A stretch of 64,000 bases of DNA from contig NZ_JADHDV010000012.1 of NCBI RefSeq assembly GCF_016820515.1, positions 1 to 64,000 of the forward strand, written 5' to 3'. A model generated the notes under the pieces. The model was not told the DNA's origin and searched no databases. It was given only the letters and a program-made list of their open reading frames with translations. This DNA comes from Pseudoxanthomonas beigongshangi. Its GTDB lineage: Bacteria; Pseudomonadota; Gammaproteobacteria; Xanthomonadales; Xanthomonadaceae. The stretch's first letter is position 1. The number at the start of each line of letters is the position of its first letter. Both the position numbers and the translations under genes were made by a program. Of the stretch, positions 9,274 through 18,236 are shown one piece after another.

Positions 9274-9290
9274 GCTCCAGAGAAGATCGA

Positions 9291-11633
9291 ATGAAAGATG
9301 CCCTTCGCCCACCTGCCGCCACCCGCCGGTCACGCGCGGCCCTGACCGTACTGGCCCTGCTCTCGCCGTTCGTCGCTTCAGCGAGTGATACCGCCCCCGG
9401 CGATGCGGACTATCAGCGCTCGCTGCACCTGGGACAGGAATGGATGTACCTGACCCGCGACCTGCCCTTCGCGGCCAAGGCCACCCACGATGGCCGCTTC
9501 TACTACCGCAAGACGGTGCCCGGCGGTTTCAGCTACGTGATCGTCGACCCAAAGGACCAGCGCAAGCGCCCGGCCTTCGACCAGGCACGCCTGGCGGCGG
9601 CGCTGGGCAAGGCCACCGGCGAACGCTACGAGCCGCTGCGGTTGCCGTTCCGCGATTTCGAATTCGCCGACGAAGGCCGCGCCATCAAGATGAAAATCGG
9701 CCTGGCCGAGCCGCGGCCATGGCGTTGCGAACTGAAGAACTACACCTGCGCGCGCGACGGTGGCACGCCCAGCCGCCCGCGCGGCTGGGGCGTCGTGCGC
9801 GACATGACCCAGCCCGCCGACAACGCGCCGCGCCGCTCGCCGGACGGCAAATGGGAAGTCTTCGCGCAGGGCCACGACCTGGTCATCCGCGCGGCCGGTT
9901 CACTGGCGCAGCCCGAACCGCTCACCCGCGACGGCCGCGCCGACGCCTTCTACGATCCCGAATCAATCGCGTGGTCGCCCGATTCCCGGCGCCTGGCGGT
10001 CTACCGGGTCAAGCCCGGCACCGATCGCCGCGTCACCCGGGTCGAATCCACTCCCCGCAACCAGATCCAGCCAATCGTCCACACCCAGCTGTATCCCAAG
10101 CCGGGCGACGAGGTCGACATCGAACGACCGGTACTGATCGATGTCGATTCACGCACGGTACGGGTCGTCGACGACGCGCTGTTCCCCAACCCGCTGCAAC
10201 TGTGGGAGATCCAGTGGCGCAAGGACAGCGAGAGCTTCGCGTTCGAATACATCCAGCGTGGTTTCAAGCACGTCCGCGTGATCAGCGTCGATGCCGCCAG
10301 CGGCCAGGCGCGGGTGGCGGTCAGCGAGGACAGCCCGACCTTCGTCAATGCCTGGAACCTCTATCGCCATGACGTCGGCAAGGACGGCAACGAGGTGCTG
10401 TGGATCTCCGAACGCGACGGCTGGCGCCACCTGTACCTGTTCGACGATGCCAGCGGCCAGGTCAAGCGACAGATCACGCGCGGCGAGTGGGTAGTGCGCG
10501 ACGTGGTCAAGGTCGATGACGACAAGCGCCGGATCTGGTTCACCGCCGGCGGCATGGACGCGGGCAAGGACCCGTATCTTCAGCATTACTTCCGGGTCGA
10601 CTTCGACGGCGGCAATCTTACCCGCCTGACCCAAGCCGACGCCTGGCACGATGTCGCCTTCTCCAGCGACATGGCCTATTACCTCGATACTTACTCGCGG
10701 GTGGATCTGCCGCCGGTCTCGGAACTGCGCCGCGCCGACGGCAGCCTGGTGTCGGTGCTCGAACGCGCCGATGTCGGCGCGCTGCGCGCGGCGGGTTGGA
10801 AGCCGCCCCAGATCTTCGCCGCCAAGGGCCGCGACGGCGCCACCGGCATCTGGGGCATCGCGGTGCGTCCACGCGATCACGACCCGTCGAAGCACTATCC
10901 GGTCATCGAGTCGATCTACGCCGGGCCACACGGCGCCTTCGTGCCCAAGCGCTTCTGGCCGTTCGACATGGATTCGGGCAGCGACAGCCTGGTACGGATG
11001 CAGGCATTGGCGGATCTGGGCTTCATCGTCGTCCGCATCGACGGCATGGGCACCACCGGCCGCTCCAAGGCCTTCCATGACGTGGCTTGGCAGAACCTGC
11101 AGGACGCCGGTTTCCCGGATCGCATCGCCTGGCACCGCGCGATGGCCGCGACGGATCCGTCCTACGACATCGGCCGGGTCGGCATCCACGGGATGTCGGC
11201 GGGCGGGCAGAACACCCTGCACGCGCTGTTGTTCCATCCGGAGTTCTACAAGGCTGGCGTGGCCAGCAACGGCTGCTACGACAACCGCATGGACAAGCTG
11301 TGGTGGAACGAGCAATGGCTGGGCTGGCCGGTCAACGGCAGCTACTCGGCCGCGTCGGGCGTAGAACACGCCAGCAAGCTGCGCGGCGACCTGCTGCTGA
11401 TCGTGGGCGAACAGGACGCCAATGTGGATCCTGCCTCGACCCTGCAGGTGGCCGATGCGCTGATCCGCGCCGACAAGGATTTCGAACTGCTGATGATGCC
11501 CGGTGCCGGCCATTCGGTGGGACGCTGGTCCGAACCCTTTGACTACGTCCAGCGCCGCCACTACGACTTCTTCATCCGCCACCTCCAGGATCGGCCAACA
11601 CCGCGCTGGAACTCGGCGTCATCGGCGCCCTGA
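9291..11633 (+). CDS. secreted S9-family (dipeptidyl peptidase IV / prolyl oligopeptidase type) serine peptidase
   Basis: 780 residues from the ATG at 9291 (MKDALRPPAATRRSRAALTV), with a signal peptide ending near VASAS at about 35. An N-terminal beta-propeller (DPP IV-like) is followed by the alpha/beta hydrolase domain. The catalytic triad is visible: S636 in HGMSAGG, D709 in GEQDAN and H741 in GAGHSVG. S9 enzymes cut next to proline in short peptides. With hydroxyproline genes and a TonB receptor nearby, use of collagen-like or other proline-rich peptides is plausible. The open frame reaches back to 8598 inside the receptor gene, but that part is not coding. A terminator precedes it, so it needs read-through or its own promoter. 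Confidence 0.93.
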   Translation: MKDALRPPAATRRSRAALTVLALLSPFVASASDTAPGDADYQRSLHLGQEWMYLTRDLPFAAKATHDGRFYYRKTVPGGFSYVIVDPKDQRKRPAFDQARLAAALGKATGERYEPLRLPFRDFEFADEGRAIKMKIGLAEPRPWRCELKNYTCARDGGTPSRPRGWGVVRDMTQPADNAPRRSPDGKWEVFAQGHDLVIRAAGSLAQPEPLTRDGRADAFYDPESIAWSPDSRRLAVYRVKPGTDRRVTRVESTPRNQIQPIVHTQLYPKPGDEVDIERPVLIDVDSRTVRVVDDALFPNPLQLWEIQWRKDSESFAFEYIQRGFKHVRVISVDAASGQARVAVSEDSPTFVNAWNLYRHDVGKDGNEVLWISERDGWRHLYLFDDASGQVKRQITRGEWVVRDVVKVDDDKRRIWFTAGGMDAGKDPYLQHYFRVDFDGGNLTRLTQADAWHDVAFSSDMAYYLDTYSRVDLPPVSELRRADGSLVSVLERADVGALRAAGWKPPQIFAAKGRDGATGIWGIAVRPRDHDPSKHYPVIESIYAGPHGAFVPKRFWPFDMDSGSDSLVRMQALADLGFIVVRIDGMGTTGRSKAFHDVAWQNLQDAGFPDRIAWHRAMAATDPSYDIGRVGIHGMSAGGQNTLHALLFHPEFYKAGVASNGCYDNRMDKLWWNEQWLGWPVNGSYSAASGVEHASKLRGDLLLIVGEQDANVDPASTLQVADALIRADKDFELLMMPGAGHSVGRWSEPFDYVQRRHYDFFIRHLQDRPTPRWNSASSAP

Positions 11634-11956
11634 GCCACGCGCCTGTTTCGCGCGCCGGATGAACGGGCCAACGCGCCCGTTCGCCACGACCGGAAAAAGC
11701 GAAGCCCGGCAATGAATGCCGGGCTCTGCAAGCAGCGGCGGAGGGGGAGAGAGGGAGCCTCGTCGCTACGGAGGGAATTTTCCGCTGCCCCGGTTACGGG
11801 AACGTTTCACCCAATCGCAAATCCTGTTGCGGTCGCCACGCGGCCGCGGCGCCATGGTTGAAATGAACACGTAGCGTCACGGCTCTATAACTGTGCCCGG
11901 AACACGGGAGGATCCACGCCCCCGCCCACGCACCCGAGCCCCTTGCGGAACCCGCC
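11634..11956. other. intergenic region with one hairpin
   Basis: 323 bp between the peptidase and the MFS gene. It holds the hairpin at 11703-11725 and a purine-rich stretch around 11740-11757. I see no gene in it. Confidence 0.6.
11703..11725 (+). terminator. hairpin after the S9 peptidase, possible terminator
   Basis: A 9-bp stem AGCCCGGCA / TGCCGGGCT with a 5-nt loop, about 70 nt after the peptidase stop. No T-run follows, so it may be a transcript-end stabiliser and not an intrinsic terminator. Confidence 0.45.
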
Positions 11957-13372
11957 ATGCACAAGCCGTTCCGTGATTACCTGGGTGCTCACGGTGGAAA
12001 GAGCCTGGTCTGGCACGCCTACGATCTGCTGTTCGCCTATTTCCTGACCCAGCATCTCCAGTTGCCGCCGCAGACGATGGGGCTGCTGACGATGGCGCTG
12101 ATGCTGTTCGGCGCGCTGGCCGATCCGGTGGCGGGCTGGTTGATCGGACGCGGCCCGGACGTGCCTCACCGGCTGGTCCGCCTGCAGGCGTGGGGAGCGC
12201 TGATCTCGACGCTCGCGTTCATGGCGCTGTTCTCGGCGCCACTGCCGTTGTCGCCGGTCGTCCATGCCCTTGGCACCGGGCTGGTGTTCCAGCTCTGTTA
12301 CAAGCTCTACGACGTTCCCCAGAATGCGCTGACATCGGTGCTCGCGCGCGACCACCGGGAAGTCCTGCAACTTTCGGCCGGGCGCTATTTCCTCAGTGGC
12401 GCCGCGCGCATCCTGGTGGCCCTCGCCGCCTATCTGCTGGTCGGCGAACATGCGGTGTCGCCTTCCGGCCGGCACATCGCGCTGTTCATCGCAGTGCTGT
12501 GCGCGCCGGCACTGCTCTCCGCCTGGCGACTGGCCCGCGTCGTCCGGAAACCGGTGGACGATTCCGCCAACAGGAATGTCCATGGCGTCGCCGTCCGGAT
12601 CCGCAGCGGCACTTTTCCGCGCCTGCCGGAGGGCATGGCGATGCTGTTGATCGCCACCTTCGTCAACGCCGGCCTGCTCTCGGTGATGGGCAGGATGATG
12701 CCCTACCTAGCGTCGCGTTCCGGCGTGCTGATCGTCTTTTCCATCGGCACGCTGGCGCTGCTGCCGCTGTTCCGGCAGCTGGCCTCGCGCCGCGGCGAAC
12801 ATGCGGCGTTCCTGCTGGGCGCCTGCCTGTCCGCGATCGCCTGCCTCGGCCTGTCACGATCGTTCGCGCTGCCGGGTGTTGCCGGGGATATCGGACTGAA
12901 TGCTTTCGCATTTCTTTATGGCGGCGGCTCATTCGGCTGCACCATGCTGCTTTGGGGAACGGCCGCCAATCTGATCCATCGCCATCACGATCGGACCGCG
13001 ACGCGCGCCGACACCTGGTCCTACGGCATCTACACCTTCGCTTCCAAGCTCGGCATCGCCCTGTCGATGCTGATGCTGGGCCAGGTGCTGGATCCGGCGG
13101 TGGCGCGGTCGCCGGCGGCCGATCACGGGCTTGCCCTGGCGCGGGCGGCGGCATTGGCCGCGCTCGGCGCACTCGTCTGCACCATGGTCATCTATCGGAC
13201 GATGAAGTCGCTGCGCGGATCGCACGCCGGGCGCCCGCGCCCGTCTCCCGTGCTTGAAGCCGTCCCTCAGGGATCCAACGGATCCAGCGGATCCACCTTC
13301 GCCGAATCCGGCGAGGGACGGAACGGCACGTCGAATGGCGAGGTGCGCTTGCCGAGCGTGCCCGGCAGGTAG
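11957..13372 (+). CDS. MFS transporter of the GPH/MFS_2-like sugar symporter type
   Basis: 471 residues with about 12 membrane segments. The ALADPVAGWLIGR motif after helix 2 fits sugar:cation symporters of the MFS_2/GPH type. The last 35 residues or so (from 13268) are hydrophilic and low-complexity (GSNGSSGST...), arising because the reading frame continues for 106 bp into the 3' end of the oppositely oriented YdcF-like gene. Its nearest functional partners may be the TonB receptor and ROK regulator of the same block, suggesting sugar uptake. The substrate is unknown. Confidence 0.8.
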   Translation: MHKPFRDYLGAHGGKSLVWHAYDLLFAYFLTQHLQLPPQTMGLLTMALMLFGALADPVAGWLIGRGPDVPHRLVRLQAWGALISTLAFMALFSAPLPLSPVVHALGTGLVFQLCYKLYDVPQNALTSVLARDHREVLQLSAGRYFLSGAARILVALAAYLLVGEHAVSPSGRHIALFIAVLCAPALLSAWRLARVVRKPVDDSANRNVHGVAVRIRSGTFPRLPEGMAMLLIATFVNAGLLSVMGRMMPYLASRSGVLIVFSIGTLALLPLFRQLASRRGEHAAFLLGACLSAIACLGLSRSFALPGVAGDIGLNAFAFLYGGGSFGCTMLLWGTAANLIHRHHDRTATRADTWSYGIYTFASKLGIALSMLMLGQVLDPAVARSPAADHGLALARAAALAALGALVCTMVIYRTMKSLRGSHAGRPRPSPVLEAVPQGSNGSSGSTFAESGEGRNGTSNGEVRLPSVPGR

Positions 13373-14379
13373 CCCAACTCGGTCCGGTTGCGTTCGACGA
13401 ATTCCGCGCCCACCACGTAATCGATGTGCTTCGGGTCGCTGAGCACCAGTGCATCGCGATCCGCTGGCGCCTTCATCGCCATCAACAGGCGCGAGGCATT
13501 GCGCAGGTTGGTGGTGGTGTGCCGGGCATAGGGTTCGATCACCAGCGCGTTCTCCGGAACGCCGTACCGCTCCACCAGCGCGCGGCGCATCTCGACTGCT
13601 TCGACATGGCGGGTTCCGCGCGGGTGGACGGCGGCACCGCTGAGGATGATGAAAGGCGCCAGTCCGTCGAAATAGCGTTGCGCGGCGACCTTCACGTGCA
13701 GCTTGCCGCGCGCGCTCAGCGGCGTCAGCGGATCTTCCGGCCCGGCCCCGAGCACGATGATCGCGGTGTAGCGGTAGCGCGACCAGTCCAGCGTTTTCGC
13801 CTGGGCGAAGGCGGCCGCGTTCAGGCCACCCTCGATGGGCTCGAACGCGATCGCGTCGAGCCGGTCGTTGACGTCGATCAGCGCCAGCGCCAGGCCGATG
13901 CTGGCGTCCAGCGAGGCGACCGCCTCGCCGCGGCCGACCTCGCTGATCGCCACGGCGGTGGCGACGTCGGCGGCAAGCCGCTGGCTGCCCGCCTCGCCCA
14001 TCGGTCCGTCGATTCGCGGATAGCGCGAAGCCGCGCCCTTGCCGTAGACATCAAGGATGGAATTGAGTCCGGCCAGCTCGCGGCGGATCGCCTCCGGCGG
14101 GCGGTCCGGCGCCGCCAGCGTCGCCATCGCGTCGATCTCCTGGCGGTTCCAGCGCGCGGCGTCGACCTTGCAGGCGGCATCGTCACCGCACTGCGTGAGC
14201 CGGCGCTCGCGCGCGGCCAGCAGGGTGCGAACCTCCGTGCCCGCCTGGTCGCGGCGGATCGCGGCGAGCGCCGGGAACAGGCGCTGGCCCAGCGCGGCGG
14301 TCACGCCGTCTTCCACGGTCGCGGCGAATCCGGGTTGGGCCACCGCCAGCATCAGGCACAGCAGAGCCGCGACGCGCAT
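13267..14379 (-). CDS. YdcF/DUF218-family protein, secreted or periplasmic
   Basis: 370 residues from the ATG at 14379, which overlaps the upstream receptor stop as TGATG. A signal peptide covers about 1-20 (ending PGFA). The C-terminal half (about residues 195-345) is the DUF218 fold: YTAIIVLGAGPED, FIILSGAAVHPRGT, VPENALVIEPYARHTTTNLR. The N-terminal half (CGDDAACKVDAARW) is helical and not recognised. DUF218 proteins are ill-defined and often linked to envelope or vancomycin-resistance phenotypes. The C-terminus ends DPLDPLDP, encoded by a 9-nt triplicate, and the gene overlaps the convergent MFS gene by 106 bp. Confidence 0.8.
   Translation of the reverse strand: MRVAALLCLMLAVAQPGFAATVEDGVTAALGQRLFPALAAIRRDQAGTEVRTLLAARERRLTQCGDDAACKVDAARWNRQEIDAMATLAAPDRPPEAIRRELAGLNSILDVYGKGAASRYPRIDGPMGEAGSQRLAADVATAVAISEVGRGEAVASLDASIGLALALIDVNDRLDAIAFEPIEGGLNAAAFAQAKTLDWSRYRYTAIIVLGAGPEDPLTPLSARGKLHVKVAAQRYFDGLAPFIILSGAAVHPRGTRHVEAVEMRRALVERYGVPENALVIEPYARHTTTNLRNASRLLMAMKAPADRDALVLSDPKHIDYVVGAEFVERNRTELGYLPGTLGKRTSPFDVPFRPSPDSAKVDPLDPLDP
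13271..13297. repeat. 9-bp tandem repeat, three copies, within the convergent gene overlap
   Basis: GGATCCAAC, GGATCCAGC and GGATCCACC follow each other directly. The array encodes DPLDPLDP on the minus strand (YdcF-like C-terminus) and GSNGSSGST on the plus strand (MFS C-terminus). Copy-number change would stay in frame for both genes. Confidence 0.85.
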
Positions 14380-16940
14380 CACCAGCTCCGGCTCAGGACC
14401 AGGCGGAAGTTGCGCCCGAACAGCGGCCGCCCGTAGATGGCCTCGCTCGAACCCTGCCCGGACAACGCGTCGGTGCGCGTGTTGCCTTCGGTCAGGCCCT
14501 CTTCGTTGGTCAGGTTGTCGCCCACCAGTTGCACGCCCCACGGGCCACGCTTCCAGGACACGCCAAAACCGAGGGTTTGATAGGACGGCAGCATCGTGCG
14601 GTTGAAGAGATCCACGTAGGCCTTGCCGACCACATCGTAGCGGAGATAAGCCTCGATCTGTCCATCACCGGCGTCGAAGTTCACGGTCGGGCGGATATGT
14701 CCGTAGAACTTGGGCTCGCGGACGATCTGGTTGCCGTTCACCGCGCTGGGGTCGGCGCCGGAATTGTTCTGCAGATCCTTGTACTGCGGATCGCTGAAGG
14801 TCACCGCGCCCGCCACCGCGAACCAGTCCGTAGCCCGGAACAGGCCGTCGATCTCGACGCCCTTCGATACCGCCGTGCCGATGAAGGGCACCGACTGGTC
14901 GTTGCGGCCTGTGGTCGGGTTGTATGCCACGAACGAGGCGTTGAGCGGATCGAACTTGGTGTAGAACGCGGTCAGGTACAGGTACGAGGCTCCGAACGAT
15001 GCCTTCAGGCCCAGCTCGTACTGATCGGTCGCGGTCTTGACGATGGTCGGATTGATGCTGCGCGCGACGCTGGACTGCGGCGGAATCTCCACATGGGAGG
15101 CGCGTGCGTACGCACCCAGTCCCGGGCGGAAGTCGTAGTTCAGGCCCACGGTCCAGTTGGTGACCGACGGGCTGAGGTTGTGGGTCTGGGTGGCGCCGTT
15201 GAAGCGGCGGGTGGTGTCGTCGGCCAGGGTGGTCGCATCACCCAGGTTCGCGGCGGCGGTGTCTTCGGCGTAGCCGTCGTAGCTGTACTTCTCGTGGCGG
15301 ATGCCGCCATCCAGTTTCAGTTTTTCGGTGATTTCCCAGGTGTCGTTGGCGTAGACCGCCAGCATCCGCGCATCCACTTCGCCGGCATTGAGCGTGGTGG
15401 TGTAGCGCAGCACGCCGTTGTCGGTGACGTAACCCAGCGGCGCGCCGGCGGCCGAATAGGCGACCAGATCGAGCGTCCTCGGCTTGCCGGACACCTCCAG
15501 CAGCATGTCCTGGTAGGCGGTGAACGCGGTGGTGCCGTAGAAGGCGGTGTAGATGCCGAAATTGACCTCGTGCGCGCCCAGGCCGGTTTCGAACCTGCGC
15601 GCGGCGCTCAGATCCGCCTGCGCCGAATAGAATTCCGACTCGATCGCGCGGTACTGCGCGGAGATCACCAGGCCGGAGGCGCCATAGGGGTCATAGGCCG
15701 CCGTGCCGCGGCTGCCGGCCAGGGCATAGCCCATCCGGGCGACGTCCGGACCGAACGCGGCCCGCGCCCGCTCCAGGTAGCTGTTGGCGAAGGTGTTGCC
15801 ATCGGCCGGATTGGTCGTCGAATACAGCGCGTCGAAACTCAGCTTGCCCTTTGTGTAGCCGGACTTGAACGAGATGGTCCAGTCACCGGCGGTGTTCTCG
15901 TACTGGAAGCCGACGTTGCCGAAGCGCATGTGGCGGCCGTCGGCCAGATCCCGGCGCAGGCCGTGCATCACGCCGGCCGCGTCCAGGTACTTGAGCGAGA
16001 CGTTGCGCAGCGACGGCGAGTTCATCGTTCCCTCGAAGTAATCCAGGTACGGATTCAGCGACACCGAGGGATTGCGCGGATCGGCGACCGGGATCGGCAG
16101 GTAGAACACGTTGTGGTCGTCGACGTAGGTCGCGCTGAACTTCATCCAGCTGTCTTCCATGTAGTGCTTGATGTTGGCGCGCAGCTGGCCGCCCTGGTCG
16201 TTCGGGAAATCGTTGTCGCGATAGCCGTCGTGATGGCGGAGGAATCCGCCCACCGCGTAATAGGTGTCCTCCGACAGCGCGCCGGATTGGTACGCCTCGC
16301 CGCGGTACAGCCCGGTGTCGCCCAGGGTCAGCTGCGCCTTGCCACGGGTTTCGTCGCCGCCCTCGACCAGCACGTTGTTGACGATGGCCGCGCCGCCGCT
16401 GGCATAGATCGGCGCCGGACCGCCGCGCACGATTTCCACGCGCTGGTTCATGACGTCGAAACGGTGCATGCCCTCGCCGGAGTTGAAGAAGTGCCCGTCG
16501 ATCTCGTGGAACAACGGCAGGCCGTCCTGCTGGAACACGATGTAGCCGCGATCGGTCGGTATGCCGCGCAGGCGGGTGATGTTCTGCACCTCGCCGCCGG
16601 TGGATTCGACATGGATGCCCGGCACGCTGCCCAGCAGATCCGCGAAGCTCTTCGGCGCTAGCCGCTGCACTTCCTCGGCGGTCAGCGAATTGACCGCGTA
16701 GGAGGCGTCGAACCGCCGCTGGGTGCGCGCGGCGCCGGTGACCACGATGGCGTCCAGGGTGTTGGCGTCGGTGTTGCCCGGGCGGGCATCGGCGGGGCGT
16801 GCCGGGGTGTCCTGCGCCGCGGACGCCGGGGCGGTATCGGCGGCGGCCGGCGGGTTCTGGGCGAACCCCGGCAGCGCGGTCAGGATGCCGGCCGCGAGGA
16901 CGGACAGCCTGAAGGCAGAACGACGGGTAAGGCTCGACAT
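14379..16940 (-). CDS. TonB-dependent outer-membrane receptor
   Basis: 853 residues. The signal peptide ends near PGFAQ (residue 28), a TonB-box-like LDAIVVTGAA follows, then the plug with TAEEVQRLAPKSFADLLGSV and RGGPAPIYASGGAAIVNNV. The barrel ends in LVLSRSW. A YdcF-like gene is coupled downstream by a 1-nt overlap. A ROK-type sugar regulator is divergent 159 bp away, which suggests that an oligosaccharide is carried. The ligand cannot be read from the sequence. Confidence 0.9.
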   Translation of the reverse strand: MSSLTRRSAFRLSVLAAGILTALPGFAQNPPAAADTAPASAAQDTPARPADARPGNTDANTLDAIVVTGAARTQRRFDASYAVNSLTAEEVQRLAPKSFADLLGSVPGIHVESTGGEVQNITRLRGIPTDRGYIVFQQDGLPLFHEIDGHFFNSGEGMHRFDVMNQRVEIVRGGPAPIYASGGAAIVNNVLVEGGDETRGKAQLTLGDTGLYRGEAYQSGALSEDTYYAVGGFLRHHDGYRDNDFPNDQGGQLRANIKHYMEDSWMKFSATYVDDHNVFYLPIPVADPRNPSVSLNPYLDYFEGTMNSPSLRNVSLKYLDAAGVMHGLRRDLADGRHMRFGNVGFQYENTAGDWTISFKSGYTKGKLSFDALYSTTNPADGNTFANSYLERARAAFGPDVARMGYALAGSRGTAAYDPYGASGLVISAQYRAIESEFYSAQADLSAARRFETGLGAHEVNFGIYTAFYGTTAFTAYQDMLLEVSGKPRTLDLVAYSAAGAPLGYVTDNGVLRYTTTLNAGEVDARMLAVYANDTWEITEKLKLDGGIRHEKYSYDGYAEDTAAANLGDATTLADDTTRRFNGATQTHNLSPSVTNWTVGLNYDFRPGLGAYARASHVEIPPQSSVARSINPTIVKTATDQYELGLKASFGASYLYLTAFYTKFDPLNASFVAYNPTTGRNDQSVPFIGTAVSKGVEIDGLFRATDWFAVAGAVTFSDPQYKDLQNNSGADPSAVNGNQIVREPKFYGHIRPTVNFDAGDGQIEAYLRYDVVGKAYVDLFNRTMLPSYQTLGFGVSWKRGPWGVQLVGDNLTNEEGLTEGNTRTDALSGQGSSEAIYGRPLFGRNFRLVLSRSW

Positions 16941-17099
16941 GGTGGCTCCGGTGGGGGTGGCGGGGCAAAATATATTCCGCCAAGAAACATACTTGCTGAT
17001 TGTTTCAGCCGGATTTCATGCTTAATCGCGAATTATTCTGTGTCTTTGACGAAATTCGCCCGTAATATCTTTGTCACTGGAATATAAAGGAATGGATCC
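16941..17099. promoter_or_regulatory. divergent promoter region of receptor and ROK regulator with inverted repeat halves
   Basis: A 159-bp AT-rich spacer, in clear contrast with its surroundings. TATATTCC at 16971-16978 and GGAATATA at 17079-17086 are exact inverted copies 100 bp apart, one near each gene start. They could be two operator halves for the ROK protein. AAAGGA (17086-17091) is the likely ribosome binding site of the regulator. Confidence 0.4.
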
Positions 17100-18236
17100 A
17101 TGTCCATAGCCCTGGGACTGGCGCCCAGCGAGCAGCGCGTGCTCGACCTGCTCCGTTATCGCGGACCGATGTCCCGCGCGGAACTGTCGCGCGAATCGGA
17201 TCTGGCGCCGCCCACCCTGTCGCGACTGATCCAGCAACTGCTCGACCGCGGACTGGTGATCGAGTCCGAGAAGGTGCGCGACGGCCAGCGCGGCAAACCC
17301 GCGCAGCTGGTGCGGCTGAATCCGCGCGGCGCCTTCGCCGCCGGCATCGCCGTGCAGAGCGAATACCTGGAAGGCTGCATCGTCGACATGGAGGGCGGCG
17401 TCTGCGCGAGCGCGAGGCTGCCGCTGCCGACCCTGGCGCCGGATCAGGTGGGCGCGGCGGCCTCGCGCATGCTCGGGCAACTGATCGCCGAGGCCGGCAT
17501 CGACACGTCCCGGTTGATCGGCGCCGGCGTTTCCATGCCCGGCGTGGCGCTGGGCGCGTACGGCTCCGGCACCCGCCCCGAAGGCAACAACGATCTGCCC
17601 GACGAATTCGAGGACTGGAAGCCGCTCGATCTGCAGGCGTTCTTCGCCGGAGTGCTGGAACTGCCCTGCTGGCTGGAGAACAGCTCCAAGGCCGTGGCGC
17701 TGGCGGAAATGTATTACGGCGAGGGACAACGGCTGGGCAGTTTCGCGGTCATGCACATCGCCTACGGCTTCGGCGGCGGGTTGATCCTCGACCGCCGTCC
17801 GTTTCGTGGCGCACGCGGCCACGCCGGCGAATTCGGCGGGCTGTTCCCCTACTCCAGCATCCGCCCCTCGGGCCGCGATCTGCTCGCCTACCTGGGCGAA
17901 CGCATAGCGCGGCCGCCGCGGCATGTCCGCGACGTGGTGATCGAGGACATTCCCGAACATCTGCTCCACGGGTGGGCCGAGCGGGTCTATCCCTGCATGC
18001 ACGACCTGTGCAGGTTCCTCACCGTCGCGCTGGACCTGGACGGCATCGTCCTGCACGGCCTGATTCCGGAAAAGCTGCTGCACCTGCTGGCCGATCTCCT
18101 GCGCCAGCGCGTGCCGCAGACCCTGCCGCCCGAACTCGTCATGCCCCGCGTCGTGGTCTCGCCCCTGTCCGCTTCCAGCCTGAGCGTCGGCGCCGCCAGC
18201 CTGCCGCTGCACTACACCACCGCCGCCACCCCGTAG
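17100..18236 (+). CDS. ROK-family transcriptional regulator
   Basis: 378 residues. An N-terminal winged helix (about 10-65: MSRAELSRESDLAPPTLSRL) is followed by a ROK fold (FAAGIAVQSEYLEGCIVD; GAGVSMPG; RGHAGEFGG). The CxCGxxGCxE zinc motif that normally follows the GHAGE segment is missing: here GHAGEFGGLFPYSSIRPSGR. It is therefore a NagC/XylR-like repressor and not a sugar kinase, and it lacks the structural zinc site. It is divergent from the TonB receptor at 14379-16940, its likely target. Its TAG stop is part of the GTAG head of a REP-like palindrome. Confidence 0.88.
   Translation: MSIALGLAPSEQRVLDLLRYRGPMSRAELSRESDLAPPTLSRLIQQLLDRGLVIESEKVRDGQRGKPAQLVRLNPRGAFAAGIAVQSEYLEGCIVDMEGGVCASARLPLPTLAPDQVGAAASRMLGQLIAEAGIDTSRLIGAGVSMPGVALGAYGSGTRPEGNNDLPDEFEDWKPLDLQAFFAGVLELPCWLENSSKAVALAEMYYGEGQRLGSFAVMHIAYGFGGGLILDRRPFRGARGHAGEFGGLFPYSSIRPSGRDLLAYLGERIARPPRHVRDVVIEDIPEHLLHGWAERVYPCMHDLCRFLTVALDLDGIVLHGLIPEKLLHLLADLLRQRVPQTLPPELVMPRVVVSPLSASSLSVGAASLPLHYTTAATP

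Noticed and set aside
8598-9290. N-terminal extension of the S9 peptidase into the receptor gene
   Set aside because: It lacks protein character, crosses the terminator, and the signal peptide begins at 9291.
6391-9333. A 980-codon open frame on the minus strand across the TonB receptor gene
   Set aside because: It is the antisense shadow of a clear receptor gene in high-GC DNA; the translation is low-complexity (Val, Arg, Ala, Gly) and has no domain.
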